Below are positions 52,401 through 60,228 of a DNA stretch of 64,000 nt, piece after piece. The notes beneath the pieces are model-generated. The model did no database searches, was not told the DNA's origin, and saw only the letters and a program-made list of their open reading frames with translations. Source of the DNA: Curtobacterium sp. MCBD17_013 (GTDB taxonomy: Bacteria; Actinomycetota; Actinomycetes; Actinomycetales; Microbacteriaceae); contig NZ_QKTU01000001.1 in assembly GCF_003234565.1 (NCBI RefSeq), positions 1 to 64,000 of the forward strand, in the 5' to 3' direction. The first letter of the stretch is position 1. Each line of letters starts with the position of its first letter. The position numbers and the translations under genes were made by a program.

Positions 52401-52631
52401 GCGGGACCGGAGGAGGGCACCTCGATCGTGCGGCTCCAGTCGTTCGCCGACCAGGACGTCGTGCTGACGCTCCGGCCCGGCGTGGCGATGGCCGAGGCGT
52501 GGGTGAGCTCGTTCCTCGGGGACCGGGGGACGGGCCTCCCGGTCGATGATGGTGCGGTGCGGGTCACGCTCGCGCCGTTCGCGACGACCGCGGTGGGCGT
52601 GCGTTGGGGCGGCGGGGTCGCCGCCGACTGA
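49416..52631 (+). CDS. Glycoside hydrolase family 38 (alpha-mannosidase-like)
   Basis: A 1,071-residue cytoplasmic glycosidase (no signal peptide). After an N-terminal beta domain, the GH38 catalytic domain begins with HHSHFDFGYTD (His159, His161, Asp163 as zinc ligands). The candidate nucleophile is Asp278 in AMQTDVPG, and a later zinc ligand may be His in FGAHGEQTEGRDG. From about 560 the long C-terminal beta-sandwich region typical of GH38 follows. GH38 enzymes are retaining alpha-mannosidases; 'HSHFD' forms often act on mannosyl or related linkages. ATG 49416 is used, ATG 49428 is equally possible, and no clear Shine-Dalgarno site is seen. A LacI operator overlaps the promoter. Confidence 0.83.
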   Translation: MVLLMTDARGDRPTRPPLISAQPWQHTDARVGLIDRAVAATGTFGGERVRVLPEPMRATRDDVEVQAVRLLFDTEEAAARATDVVIEPGTATGTGTAAAAAPGALVGFATAPDALSVRLLVRVVDAPTAASVRIPSLGDGAVSVELTPQRPWSVHVVHHSHFDFGYTDPQATVIASQRSYLDTAMDLARATDDWPEEARFRWNAEALWAFTDWERHRPQAQVDEFVQLVKDGRIGLSAMPYNLHTDTCSTDELHELLRDARRIRDQYGIDFTTAMQTDVPGQVAGLPDALQEVGVKYLAVAHNWAGRSQPHTSGALNLPRMFRWRTPAGNSVIVWMTDSPHGLAYMEGPMIGFTESYASVDALFPAYLTALATRGYPFPPGIFGAHGEQTEGRDGYPWEVLHIRTQGFMGDNGPARLQLAEIVREWNDTWTSPTLRVSRNEDFFAEAEARHGDELQTFQGDWGDWWVEGVGSAAVPLALAREAQAAVTDAGAFSQAAALIGAAAVPEETARRTEAYDAISMFNEHTWGAGNSWTHGDAGFESGELQWQWKVAQGIGAHQRATEFREQAMAYLGAAVPRDPDAVVSFIAANATGRRRSTVARLLVKEAHIGLDQDIEVRDGRTGEPLPVVLEPQSNTAHRESGRWAVVRVEDVPAFGFVRLDVSVAATSAPSDAPVPLRSRARAEVLTLENEYLRVVVDETTSSIASIIERRTGRELVNGSSVAGFNAYLYDQYGSSGAGFNHLANKLSVSDRLELLVSRTTARPAVVLERTSDAVEERLVYEFVADGVDSVVVTLRLRHGDGVLLIENRLAKPTTLIKESAYFAFPFAVDDPVVRFEVSGGVTGDGVPHIPGAPQHMRAIRNWITLSDPETHDDVVWVTKDAPLVQTGSIAVPYAPFPASTSPVEPGTVFSWLHNNVWDTNFPIEQAFTATFRYAVGVRTDRDGASAEGLAVAATGELVHPLTTAEAKGRPDTAARADVSLLDLDDDRVQLVGVVAGPEEGTSIVRLQSFADQDVVLTLRPGVAMAEAWVSSFLGDRGTGLPVDDGAVRVTLAPFATTAVGVRWGGGVAAD

Positions 52632-52665
52632 GTGCACACGGCGTCCGCGCGCGTAGGTGCGCGGG

Positions 52666-52705
52666 GACGACAAGTGCGCGCGTCAACGCGCGCGCACTTG
52701 TCGTC
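52666..52705 (+). terminator. Perfect 17-bp hairpin of the CGACGACAAGTGC family
   Basis: GACGACAAGTGCGCGCG (52666-52682) pairs perfectly with 52689-52705 around a 6-base loop, 34 bases after the GH38 stop. The arms contain the dispersed repeat core, in the same arrangement as 20845-20883. Confidence 0.65.
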
Positions 52706-52807
52706 GACGCGCGCACATGCCCGGGTGTTTGTCGTCGGGGCGCGCACATGCCCGGGTGTTTGTCGTCGGGACGCGCGCACATGCCCGGGTGTTTGTCGTC
52801 GGGACGC
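52706..52807. repeat. Three tandem repeats of about 33 bp
   Basis: Three almost identical copies of a unit containing GCGCGCACATGCCCGGGTGT followed by TTGTCGTCGGG, at about 52706, 52740 and 52772. Each carries CATGCCCGGGTG, and the units abut without spacers. They directly follow the hairpin and precede the nuclease/helicase gene. Confidence 0.75.
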
Positions 52808-52904
52808 GCAGCAGCACGAGAGCGTCCGACCGCGCGCGCATCTGTCGGCGGCCCCCGGTACCGTCGTCCTGCTCGACCGACGAGCGCCCGCACTGGGGGA
52901 CCGC

Positions 52905-55900
52905 ATGCAACTGACCGCCGACCACCGCGTCGTGCTGAGCCCGAGCGACCTGAGCGTCTGGGCGTCGTGCGAGTGGGCGTTCCTGCGGCGCCTCGACGCC
53001 AAGCTGGGGCGCGCCGAACCGGTGGACGAGGCGGCAGACGCGATGCTCGACCGCACCGCTCGCCTGGGTGACGAGCACGAGCTCCGGTACCTCGCGACGC
53101 TCAAGGCCGAGCACGGCGCGGACCAGGTCATCGAGTTCGAGCGCCCCGACCCGGACCGGTACGAGCAGGCGGCGCAGGCCGCGGCGGACGCCATGCGCGC
53201 CGGCGTCGCGGTCCTATACCAGGCGACGTTCCACGACCCGGGCTTCATCGGGTTCTCGGACTTCCTCATCCGCAACGACCGCGGCGAGTACGAGGTCTAC
53301 GACACCAAGCTTGCCCGGCACGCCAAGATCACCGCGCTCCTGCAGCTCGCCGCGTACGCCGAGCAGATCGAGCGGCTCGGCATCCCGGTCGGGGCGCAGG
53401 TGCACCTGGTTCTCGGCGACGAGACCGTGAGCAGCCACGACCTCGCCGACATCGCACCGGTGTACCGGACGCAGCGGGACGAGCTCCGCCGCGTCATCGA
53501 CGACCGCATCGCCGCCTCCGAGCCGCTCGCGTGGGGCGACCCCCGCTACACCTCGTGCGGCCGGTGCGGCATCTGCAGCACGCTGGTCGAGGAACACCGC
53601 GACCTCGTCCTCGTCGCCGGCATGCGCCTCGACCAGCGAGCGCGCCTCATCGCGGCGGGCGTGACGGGCATCGACGCCCTCGCGACCGCCGAGGGCCCGG
53701 TGCCCGGTGTCAGCGCGGCGACGCTGGCGACGTTGCGGGCGCAGGCGCGCCTCCAGACCGGATCGGAACGCGACCGACAGCGGGCCGGTTCCGACGCGCA
53801 CCCCGCACCCCGGTTCGAGGTCGTCGACCCGCAGGCGCTCGCGGCGATCCCGGCGCCGGACGCGGGCGACGTGTTCTTCGACTTCGAGGGCGACCCGCTG
53901 TACTCCGAGGACGGCCACACCTGGGGCCTCGACTACCTGTTCGGCCTCGTCGACACGGACGCCCGCTTCACCGCGTTCTGGGCGCACACGATCCGGGAGG
54001 AACGACGCGCGCTCGTCGACTTCCTCGCGTTCGTCAAGGAGCGGCGCGCGCAGTACCCGGGCATGCACGTCTACCACTACGCGTCGTACGAGCGGACGCA
54101 CCTGCTGTCGCTCGCCGCCCGGCACGGTGTGGGCGAGGACGACGTCGACGACCTGCTGCGCGACAACGTCCTGGTCGACCTGTACCCGATCGTGCGGAAG
54201 GCCCTGCTCGTCGGCAGCCGGAGCTACTCGATCAAGAAGCTCGAGCCGCTCTACATGGGCGAGGACCTGCGCGACGACGCCGGCGTGACGAACGCCGCGG
54301 ACAGCATCACCGCGTACGTCGACGCGATCGAGGAACTCCGGAACGGGGACCGGGTCCTGGGGCAACACGCGCTCGACCAGGTCGCGGACTACAACGAGTA
54401 CGACTGTCGCTCGACGCTGCGGCTCCGCGACTGGCTGCTCGGCCTGGAGGCCTGGGGGCGCGTCGACGACGGCGGCTCCGCACCCGACACGGCCGGGTCC
54501 GACGGCGCATCCGACGAGCTGGAGGTCGCGCTCCCGCCCACGGTGCGCGAGCCCGACCCGGTGTACCTGGCGCTCATGGCCGATATCGAGGGCGTCGACG
54601 CGCTCGACCGCACGGCGGACCAGCAGGCCATCGCGCTCGCCGCGGCCGCCATCGACTACCACCGGCGTGAGGGCAAGACGTTCTGGCAGGAGCACTTCGA
54701 CCGGCTCCGGAACCCGATCGACGACTGGGCCGACACCCGCGACGTGTTCATCGTCGAGCAGGCCGAGGTCGTGCAGGACTGGGCGAAGCTGCCCGGCAAG
54801 CGGACGTTCTCGCGCGAACTCCGCCTGCTCGGCGCGCTCGCACCCGGCAGCAAGGTCCGCGAGGGCACGAAGCCGCACCTCGTCTACGACGAACCCCTGC
54901 CGATCTCGATCACCTCGCCGGGGCCGGGCATGCGTGGCGCCTCGAGCAAGGGCGAGGTCCTCGACATCGGGCCGACCGGCGACCGCATCGAGATCCTGCT
55001 CAAGGAGTCGGTCGGGCAGGGGCAGACGGGGCACGAGGACCTGCCGGTGGCGCTCACACCCGCCGCACCGCCAGCCGCGAAGCCGCAGCCCGAGGCGATC
55101 GCCGAGTGGGGGCGCGAGGTGCTCGATGCGCTCCCGTCGATGCTGCCCGACCCGGCCCTCGACCTGCTGCGGCGGGTGCCGCCGCGCGGAGGCGTCGTGC
55201 CGCTGTCCGTGACGGAGGACGACACCGTCGCGGCCGTCGTCGCGACCCTGCTCGGACTCGACCGGTCGTACCTGGCGATCCAGGGGCCTCCCGGCACCGG
55301 TAAGACGTACGTCGGCTCGCACGTCGTCGCACGGCTCGTGCAGGAGCACGGGTGGCGGGTCGGCGTGGTCGGGCAGTCGCACGCGACCTCCGAGAACTTC
55401 CTCGACGCCGTCGTCACCGCGGGTGTTCACGCCGACCGCGTCGTCAAGGTGCCGCAGCGCGGGGGAGACCCCGACCGGCTCGAGGCGGCAGCTTGGACGC
55501 CCGTCAAGGACAACGTCGCGCTCGCCGCGTTCCTGACCGGCCCCGCAGCGGGATCGACCGGTCGTCCCGGCGGTGTGGTCGGCGGGACGGCGTGGACCTT
55601 CGCCAACGCCAACACCGTCGAACGGCGGTCGCTCGACCTGCTCGTGGTCGACGAGGCGGGGCAGTTCTCCCTCGCGCCCACGATCGCCTCGTCCGTCGCC
55701 GCGTCGCGACTCCTGCTGCTCGGCGACCCGCAGCAGCTGCCCCAGGTGTCGCAGGGCTCGCACCCCGAGCCGGTCGACGAGTCCGCCCTCGGCTGGCTGG
55801 CCGACGGTGAGCACGTCCTGCCGCCGGAGTTCGGGTACTTCCTGGCGCACACCCGGCGGATGCACCCGGCCCTGACCGCGCCCGTCTCGCGCCTGTCCTA

Positions 55901-56435
55901 CAACGGGTCGCTCACCGCGTCCGAGGCCGTCCTGTCCCGGTCGCTCCGGGGACTCGAGCCGGGCCTCCACGTCGCGCCGGTCGCGCACGTGGGGAACACG
56001 ACGTCCTCGCCCGAAGAAGCGGAGCGGGTCGTGTCGCTCGCGTCGTCCGTCATCGGGCTGCCGTGGACGGACGGCGGCGTGACCAGGCCACTGACCGACG
56101 AGGACGTCATCGTCGTGGCGCCCTACAACGCGCAGGGCGCGCTGATCCGCGCCGCGCTCGACGCCGCCGGGCTGCGTGGGACGCAGGTCGGGACGGTCGA
56201 CCTGTTCCAGGGCCGGGAGGCCGTGGTCGCCATCGTGTCGCTCGCCGCGTCCTCAGCGGCGGAGATCCCGCGCGGCCTCGACTTCCTGCTCATGCCGAAC
56301 CGGCTCAACGTCGCGATCTCGCGGGCGAAGTGGGCGGCGTTCGTCGTGTACTCGCCGGGGCTGACGACGGCGCTTCCGACGTCGATCGCGGGGATGGCGT
56401 TGTTGTCCCGGTTCATCGAGCTCGTCGCGGGGTGA
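52905..56435 (+). CDS. TM0106-type RecB-like nuclease fused to an SF1 (DNA2/NAM7-like) helicase
   Basis: A 1,176-residue multi-domain DNA enzyme. The N-terminal RecB-like nuclease has Asp in FSDFLIRND and the Asp-x-Lys in VYDTKLARHAK. One Cys at 22 and three at 218, 221 and 224 (CGRCGIC) form the Fe-S cluster pattern of AddB/Cas4-type nucleases. A predicted RNase H-like domain follows (DVFFDFEGD, Asp326 and Glu328). The SF1 helicase has GPPGTGKT at 794-801, VVDEAGQFS and the C-terminal GTVDLFQGREAVVAIVS and LNVAISRAK motifs. Such fusions are predicted to process DNA ends in repair or defence; the role is unproven. ATG 52905 follows TGGGGGA. Confidence 0.85.
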   Translation: MQLTADHRVVLSPSDLSVWASCEWAFLRRLDAKLGRAEPVDEAADAMLDRTARLGDEHELRYLATLKAEHGADQVIEFERPDPDRYEQAAQAAADAMRAGVAVLYQATFHDPGFIGFSDFLIRNDRGEYEVYDTKLARHAKITALLQLAAYAEQIERLGIPVGAQVHLVLGDETVSSHDLADIAPVYRTQRDELRRVIDDRIAASEPLAWGDPRYTSCGRCGICSTLVEEHRDLVLVAGMRLDQRARLIAAGVTGIDALATAEGPVPGVSAATLATLRAQARLQTGSERDRQRAGSDAHPAPRFEVVDPQALAAIPAPDAGDVFFDFEGDPLYSEDGHTWGLDYLFGLVDTDARFTAFWAHTIREERRALVDFLAFVKERRAQYPGMHVYHYASYERTHLLSLAARHGVGEDDVDDLLRDNVLVDLYPIVRKALLVGSRSYSIKKLEPLYMGEDLRDDAGVTNAADSITAYVDAIEELRNGDRVLGQHALDQVADYNEYDCRSTLRLRDWLLGLEAWGRVDDGGSAPDTAGSDGASDELEVALPPTVREPDPVYLALMADIEGVDALDRTADQQAIALAAAAIDYHRREGKTFWQEHFDRLRNPIDDWADTRDVFIVEQAEVVQDWAKLPGKRTFSRELRLLGALAPGSKVREGTKPHLVYDEPLPISITSPGPGMRGASSKGEVLDIGPTGDRIEILLKESVGQGQTGHEDLPVALTPAAPPAAKPQPEAIAEWGREVLDALPSMLPDPALDLLRRVPPRGGVVPLSVTEDDTVAAVVATLLGLDRSYLAIQGPPGTGKTYVGSHVVARLVQEHGWRVGVVGQSHATSENFLDAVVTAGVHADRVVKVPQRGGDPDRLEAAAWTPVKDNVALAAFLTGPAAGSTGRPGGVVGGTAWTFANANTVERRSLDLLVVDEAGQFSLAPTIASSVAASRLLLLGDPQQLPQVSQGSHPEPVDESALGWLADGEHVLPPEFGYFLAHTRRMHPALTAPVSRLSYNGSLTASEAVLSRSLRGLEPGLHVAPVAHVGNTTSSPEEAERVVSLASSVIGLPWTDGGVTRPLTDEDVIVVAPYNAQGALIRAALDAAGLRGTQVGTVDLFQGREAVVAIVSLAASSAAEIPRGLDFLLMPNRLNVAISRAKWAAFVVYSPGLTTALPTSIAGMALLSRFIELVAG

Positions 56436-56538
56436 ATCGCCAGCGGTGCGCATCATCACCGACGACGTCACCGGCGCCACGGACACGAGAGGCCACTTCT
56501 GCTGCGCAGTAGGAGGACCCTCGTGCTGCAAAGCGCCG

Positions 56539-56742
56539 TCACCGATCTGTGCGCACCTCCGACCGCCGACCCTCCTCGAAGAACGCCGCCAACTCGGGAT
56601 CCGCGACGCGCTCGAGCACCTCATCTACCCGCTCGCGATTGTGCGTCCACCGGGTGTCCGCGGCGGTCGGCACCACCCGCGCGACCTCGTGACCGTGGTT
56701 CGTGATCACGTACTCGGCGCCGGCCTGGACGTCCTCGATCAT
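56539..56742 (-). pseudogene. Truncated Phd/YefM-like antitoxin
   Basis: A 67-residue open frame from ATG 56742 with the antitoxin core VQAGAEYVITNHGHEVARVVP and an ERVDEVLERVADPELAAFFEE tail. The usual N-terminal strand and first helix of Phd/YefM antitoxins are missing, and no toxin gene follows. Upstream sequence, in another phase, is the start of an SDR gene. It is probably a remnant left by a deletion; a functional short antitoxin cannot be excluded. Confidence 0.5.
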
Positions 56743-56830
56743 CTCCGGCAGCTGCGGCTGCGCGGGCCGTCGTGGCGCCGATGCCAGACGACGCTCCGGT
56801 GATGATCGTCGCTGCGTTCTCGATGTCCAT
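56743..56830 (-). pseudogene. N-terminal stub of an SDR gene
   Basis: From ATG 56830 the reverse strand encodes MDIENAATIITGASSGIG, an unmistakable short-chain dehydrogenase start with the TGASSGIG coenzyme motif. After about 28 residues (Ala-rich, ATTARAAAAAG) the phase carries no further SDR sequence and the antitoxin frame takes over. A deletion has joined the 5' end of one gene to the 3' part of another. Confidence 0.6.
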
Positions 56831-56985
56831 GCCTCGGTCCTTCCGGTCGGACCACGAATCAACTCACGCTCGGTTGGTGTGCTCTGTGCGCGGAGCATCA
56901 GGCACCAGGACGCGCGGCTGCCGGTTGTCCACAGGCGCCACGGCGGGCACGCTCGTGGTCGCCGTGCTCTGGCACTCTCGTGGGC

Positions 56986-57318
56986 ATGAACACCATGGCG
57001 AACACGGAACGTGAGGTCGTGCGAGAGCAGATCGAACAGCTCCAGGACGGGCCCCTGTCGGTACTGCGCGTGGACATCGATGAGCGGGACGACGCCTACG
57101 GCGAGGCGGTTGTGGTGACGATCACGATCGTGTCGAGTGAATCGGATCTCGAGTGGGATGAGGATGCGTTCGTGTCCATCCGGAGTGCCGCGCGCAGGAT
57201 CGCGGTGAGCCAACTCCATGAGGAAACCGTTCGAGTGGTCTACACAGCTGACGTTGTGGGTCCGAACGAACCGGGACCTGACGTCCGCGAGACGCACGCG
57301 TCCGAGGTACTCAACTGA
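56986..57318 (+). CDS. Hypothetical protein upstream of a HEPN-like gene
   Basis: A 110-residue acidic protein. Central beta-rich stretches (SVLRVDIDERDDAYGEAVVVTITIV) and a helix (FVSIRSAARRIAVSQLHEE) suggest a small alpha/beta fold. There is no known family. ATG 56986 is used; ATG 56995 is possible. The stop overlaps the next ATG (TGATG), so the pair is coupled like a toxin-antitoxin operon. Confidence 0.6.
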   Translation: MNTMANTEREVVREQIEQLQDGPLSVLRVDIDERDDAYGEAVVVTITIVSSESDLEWDEDAFVSIRSAARRIAVSQLHEETVRVVYTADVVGPNEPGPDVRETHASEVLN

Positions 57319-57878
57319 TGCCTGTTCGCGACCTCCATGGCAGGGGACTCCTCGATCTGGCCGAGGAGCTCGCGAGCCGAGCGACCAGGTCCGCCGATCC
57401 CACCATCTCGCAGCAGCTCGTTGATGCAAGGACGACCGACCTGCGTCGGTCCATCAGCACCGCGTACTACGCGGTCTTCCACACGGTCAGTGAGCACGTT
57501 TCCGCGCGGCTGCTGGGGAACGCGCGGTGGACTCCGCAGCACTCGGCTGTGTCGCGGTGGGTCACGCACACTGACCTGGTCGCGCTCGCCCGTGCCGCTG
57601 CAGACGAAAGCGGTAGTCGCACTCTCACCGAGGCGCTCGAACCTGTGAACACGAAGCTCGCGGTCCTCGCGCAGGACTTCGTCGACCTTCAAAACGCGCG
57701 ACATGGCGCAGATTACGACGACTACTTCGCCGTTTCTCAAGCCGGAGCGAGGTCATACATCACCACCGCGAAGCGCGCTGTGAGGCTGGCCGAGGACTTG
57801 TTCTCGAACGACGACGCGAGTTACATGCGCTTTCTCGGCCTTGCAGTTGGAGGGGTGAAGGTCGCGAAGCGGCGCTAG
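57318..57878 (+). CDS. HEPN-like protein
   Basis: A 186-residue helical protein. The motif RRSISTAYYAVFHTVSEHV and the later LQNARHGADYDDY followed by a long final helix (AKRAVRLAEDLF) match the HEPN/UPF0332-like pattern. The canonical RNase motif R-x4-6-H is not clearly present, so nuclease activity is uncertain. With the coupled 110-aa gene it may form a toxin-antitoxin-like pair. It stands next to a decayed antitoxin remnant, a site of repeated turnover. Confidence 0.6.
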   Translation: MPVRDLHGRGLLDLAEELASRATRSADPTISQQLVDARTTDLRRSISTAYYAVFHTVSEHVSARLLGNARWTPQHSAVSRWVTHTDLVALARAAADESGSRTLTEALEPVNTKLAVLAQDFVDLQNARHGADYDDYFAVSQAGARSYITTAKRAVRLAEDLFSNDDASYMRFLGLAVGGVKVAKRR

Positions 57879-57949
57879 CCGGAGCGGCGCCATTGCTAGA
57901 GTTCCGCCCAGACCGTCGCGTCGGCGAGGGGCTTCCCGAAAGGACCGCG

Positions 57950-58813
57950 ATGGACCTCACGATCAACGGCGCCCGACTCAACGTCGAGGTGCTCGAGCCG
58001 ACGAACGGCGACCCGGACGCACCGGTCCTCATCGCGCACCACGGCGGCGGGGGGATCGGTTCGCTCGCCGAGCCGAAGGCCACGTTCGGCCCGCTCCACG
58101 ACCGCTTCCGGGTCATCGTCTTCGACTCGCGCGGGTGCGGCCGCAGCGAGGGCGTCGGCCCCTACACGCACGAGCAGTGGGCGGCAGACGTCGACGGACT
58201 GCGACAGTGGGCGGGTGTCGAGCAGATCGTCGTGGCCGGTGGTTCGTACGGCGGGTTCATCGCCCTCGAGTACGCCGTCCGCTACCCGGAGCACGTCTCG
58301 GCGATCATCCTGCGGGACACCTCCGCCGACGGCACCAACCTCGAGCTCGCGTTCGAGAACGCGCGGAACCAGGACCGCGTCGAGATCAACTGGGACCACT
58401 TCAACCGCTACTGGGGTGGCCAGACGCGCAGCGACGAGGAACTCAAGTCGCTGTGGGCGGAGCTCATCCCGCTGTACGACTACGAGTACGACGAGGAGAA
58501 GTCGACGGCGGCGGTCGAGGCCGGCATCTACCGGCACGAGGCGCACAACGCCTGCTTCGTCGACAACTTCCCGACCTACGACCTCAAGCCGGACTTGCCG
58601 GGCATCGCCGTCCCGACCCTCGTGACGGTCGGCCGCGGGGACTGGGTCACGCCGGTCAGCGCCTCCGAGACGATCGCCCGACTGATCCCCGACGCGAAGC
58701 TCGTCGTCTTCGAGAAGTCCGGCCACTCGCCCCAGGTCGAGGAGCGCGAGAAGTTCCAGCAGACGCTCCGCGACTTCCTCGCCCGCGCGGTTCCCGTCGC
58801 GGCCACCGTCTGA
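57950..58813 (+). CDS. Alpha/beta hydrolase, proline iminopeptidase-like
   Basis: A 287-residue hydrolase. HHGGGG is the oxyanion region, GGSYGG the nucleophile elbow, and Asp in GRGDWVT and His in KSGHSPQ complete the triad. FDSRGCGRS is typical of prolyl iminopeptidase and related hydrolases. ATG 57950 follows GAAAGGA; the upstream extension lacks support. The dipeptidase gene starts 40 bases after its stop, so the two probably form a peptide- or amide-degrading operon. Confidence 0.85.
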   Translation: MDLTINGARLNVEVLEPTNGDPDAPVLIAHHGGGGIGSLAEPKATFGPLHDRFRVIVFDSRGCGRSEGVGPYTHEQWAADVDGLRQWAGVEQIVVAGGSYGGFIALEYAVRYPEHVSAIILRDTSADGTNLELAFENARNQDRVEINWDHFNRYWGGQTRSDEELKSLWAELIPLYDYEYDEEKSTAAVEAGIYRHEAHNACFVDNFPTYDLKPDLPGIAVPTLVTVGRGDWVTPVSASETIARLIPDAKLVVFEKSGHSPQVEEREKFQQTLRDFLARAVPVAATV

Positions 58814-58853
58814 TCCGCAGCACGAGGAAATCGGGAACGGCGGCCCGCGCATC

Positions 58854-60038
58854 GTGTCCGGCTACGAGTCCTACGACTACCTCGACGGTGACCTCCACCT
58901 ACCGCGAGATCCGCTGACGCCGGAGTTCAACCGCGTCCCGCCGTACGACGGCGGGCACGCGCCGGCGGTCGTCGAGCGCGCCGAGCGGCTCCTGGCGGCG
59001 ACCATCACGATCAGCCTGCACGACCACCCGGTCCGGTTCCCGGCCGACATGGCGAACACACCCGCCTACAACCGCACGGGCCGTCAGTTCACCGCGTTCG
59101 AGGGCCTGCGCGCGTCCGGGCTGACCGTCGTGTTCGACAACATGATGGACGGCACCGCCACCGTCACGGGCAACACGCCCTGGCAGTGGGAGGACGTCGT
59201 CACCGACCTCGGGATGCGGCAGGCGGACATCGCCCACCAGTCGGACGTCGTCGTCATCCGCACGCTCGCCGACATCCACGCCGCGCACGCGGCCGGGAGG
59301 ACCGGGCTCGTCTTCGGTCTGGAGGCCGCCACCCCGATCGGGAACGACCTCGACCGCCTCGACATCCTGTACGGACTCGGGATCCGGCAGATCGGGCTCG
59401 CGTACTCCCAGTCGAACGGTCTCGGGGCCGGCCTCTCGGAGCGAACCGACTTCGGCTTGACCGACTTCGGTCGGGCCGCCGTGCGTCGGATGAACCAGCT
59501 CGGGCTCGCGATCGACGTGTCGCACTCGTCCGACCGGACCGGCATCAACGCCGCCGACGCGTCCGACGTCCCGATCTTCATCACGCACGCCGGGGCGCGG
59601 GCGCTCTGGGACATCCCGCGGCTCAAGTCGGATGACGTGCTCCGGGCCGTCGCCGCCGGCGGGGGAGTGATCGGCATGTCCGCCGCCCCGCACACGACGA
59701 TCTCGCGCGACCACCCGACGCACAGCCTCCTGTCCGTCATGGACCACTTCGAGTACTGCGCCGAACTCGTCGGCATCGACCACGTGGCCTTCGGTCCCGA
59801 CACGCTCTACGGCGACCACGTCGGCCTGCACACGACGTTCTCGTCCATGCTCGGGGCGGCCGCGGCCACGACGGAGGACCACCCCCGGGTCGAGTACGTC
59901 GACGGGCTCGAGAACCCGACGGAGAGCTTCCACAACATCGCGGCCTGGCTCGTCGAGCACGGGTACTCCGACGACGAGATCGGGAAGGTCCTCGGCGGGA
60001 ACGTGCTCCGGGTGCTCGGGGAGGTCTGGGCGGGCTGA
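58854..60038 (+). CDS. M19 family membrane dipeptidase-like metalloprotein
   Basis: A 394-residue renal-dipeptidase-family (M19) zinc hydrolase. Features include SLHDHPVRFP (metal ligands His and Asp or His), GLEAATPIGNDLDRLDILYGLGIR cut at its centre (bridging Glu), DVSHSSDRT, FITHAGARAL and the end IDHVAFGPDT. There is no signal peptide, so it acts in the cytoplasm. It cleaves dipeptides or related amides. The start is GTG 58854; the cotranscribed iminopeptidase-like gene fits peptide turnover. Confidence 0.85.
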   Translation: MSGYESYDYLDGDLHLPRDPLTPEFNRVPPYDGGHAPAVVERAERLLAATITISLHDHPVRFPADMANTPAYNRTGRQFTAFEGLRASGLTVVFDNMMDGTATVTGNTPWQWEDVVTDLGMRQADIAHQSDVVVIRTLADIHAAHAAGRTGLVFGLEAATPIGNDLDRLDILYGLGIRQIGLAYSQSNGLGAGLSERTDFGLTDFGRAAVRRMNQLGLAIDVSHSSDRTGINAADASDVPIFITHAGARALWDIPRLKSDDVLRAVAAGGGVIGMSAAPHTTISRDHPTHSLLSVMDHFEYCAELVGIDHVAFGPDTLYGDHVGLHTTFSSMLGAAAATTEDHPRVEYVDGLENPTESFHNIAAWLVEHGYSDDEIGKVLGGNVLRVLGEVWAG

Positions 60039-60228
60039 CCGCGCAGTTCGGGTCCGCATCCGCTGCCGCGGGCTCGATGTCCTGCATGGCTGGAGCGCTG
60101 GAAGTCCACACCGGTCAACCCCATCCGTCGCCGAAGCCCGCGCTCATCGACGTCGACCACCGGTGGGACGTCGACGACCGCTGAGCCGGTCGTCGCCCCC
60201 GCCCGTCAAGCGGGACGGCCCGGGTACC

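Noticed and set aside
49401..52673. Reverse open frame of 1,090 codons opposite GH38
   Set aside because: Low-complexity Arg/Val/Asp/Gly sequence; the plus strand carries the GH38 motifs.
52706..52807. CRISPR array
   Set aside because: The repeats abut with no unique spacers and no cas genes are present.
53214..55988. Reverse open frame of 924 codons opposite the nuclease/helicase gene
   Set aside because: No domain; shadow of the plus-strand gene with P-loop and nuclease motifs.
1640..56225. CGGGAGGC octamer as an over-represented signal (uptake or segregation motif)
   Set aside because: About 17 copies were seen by eye, close to the dozen expected by chance at this GC content; only the hairpin forms are informative.
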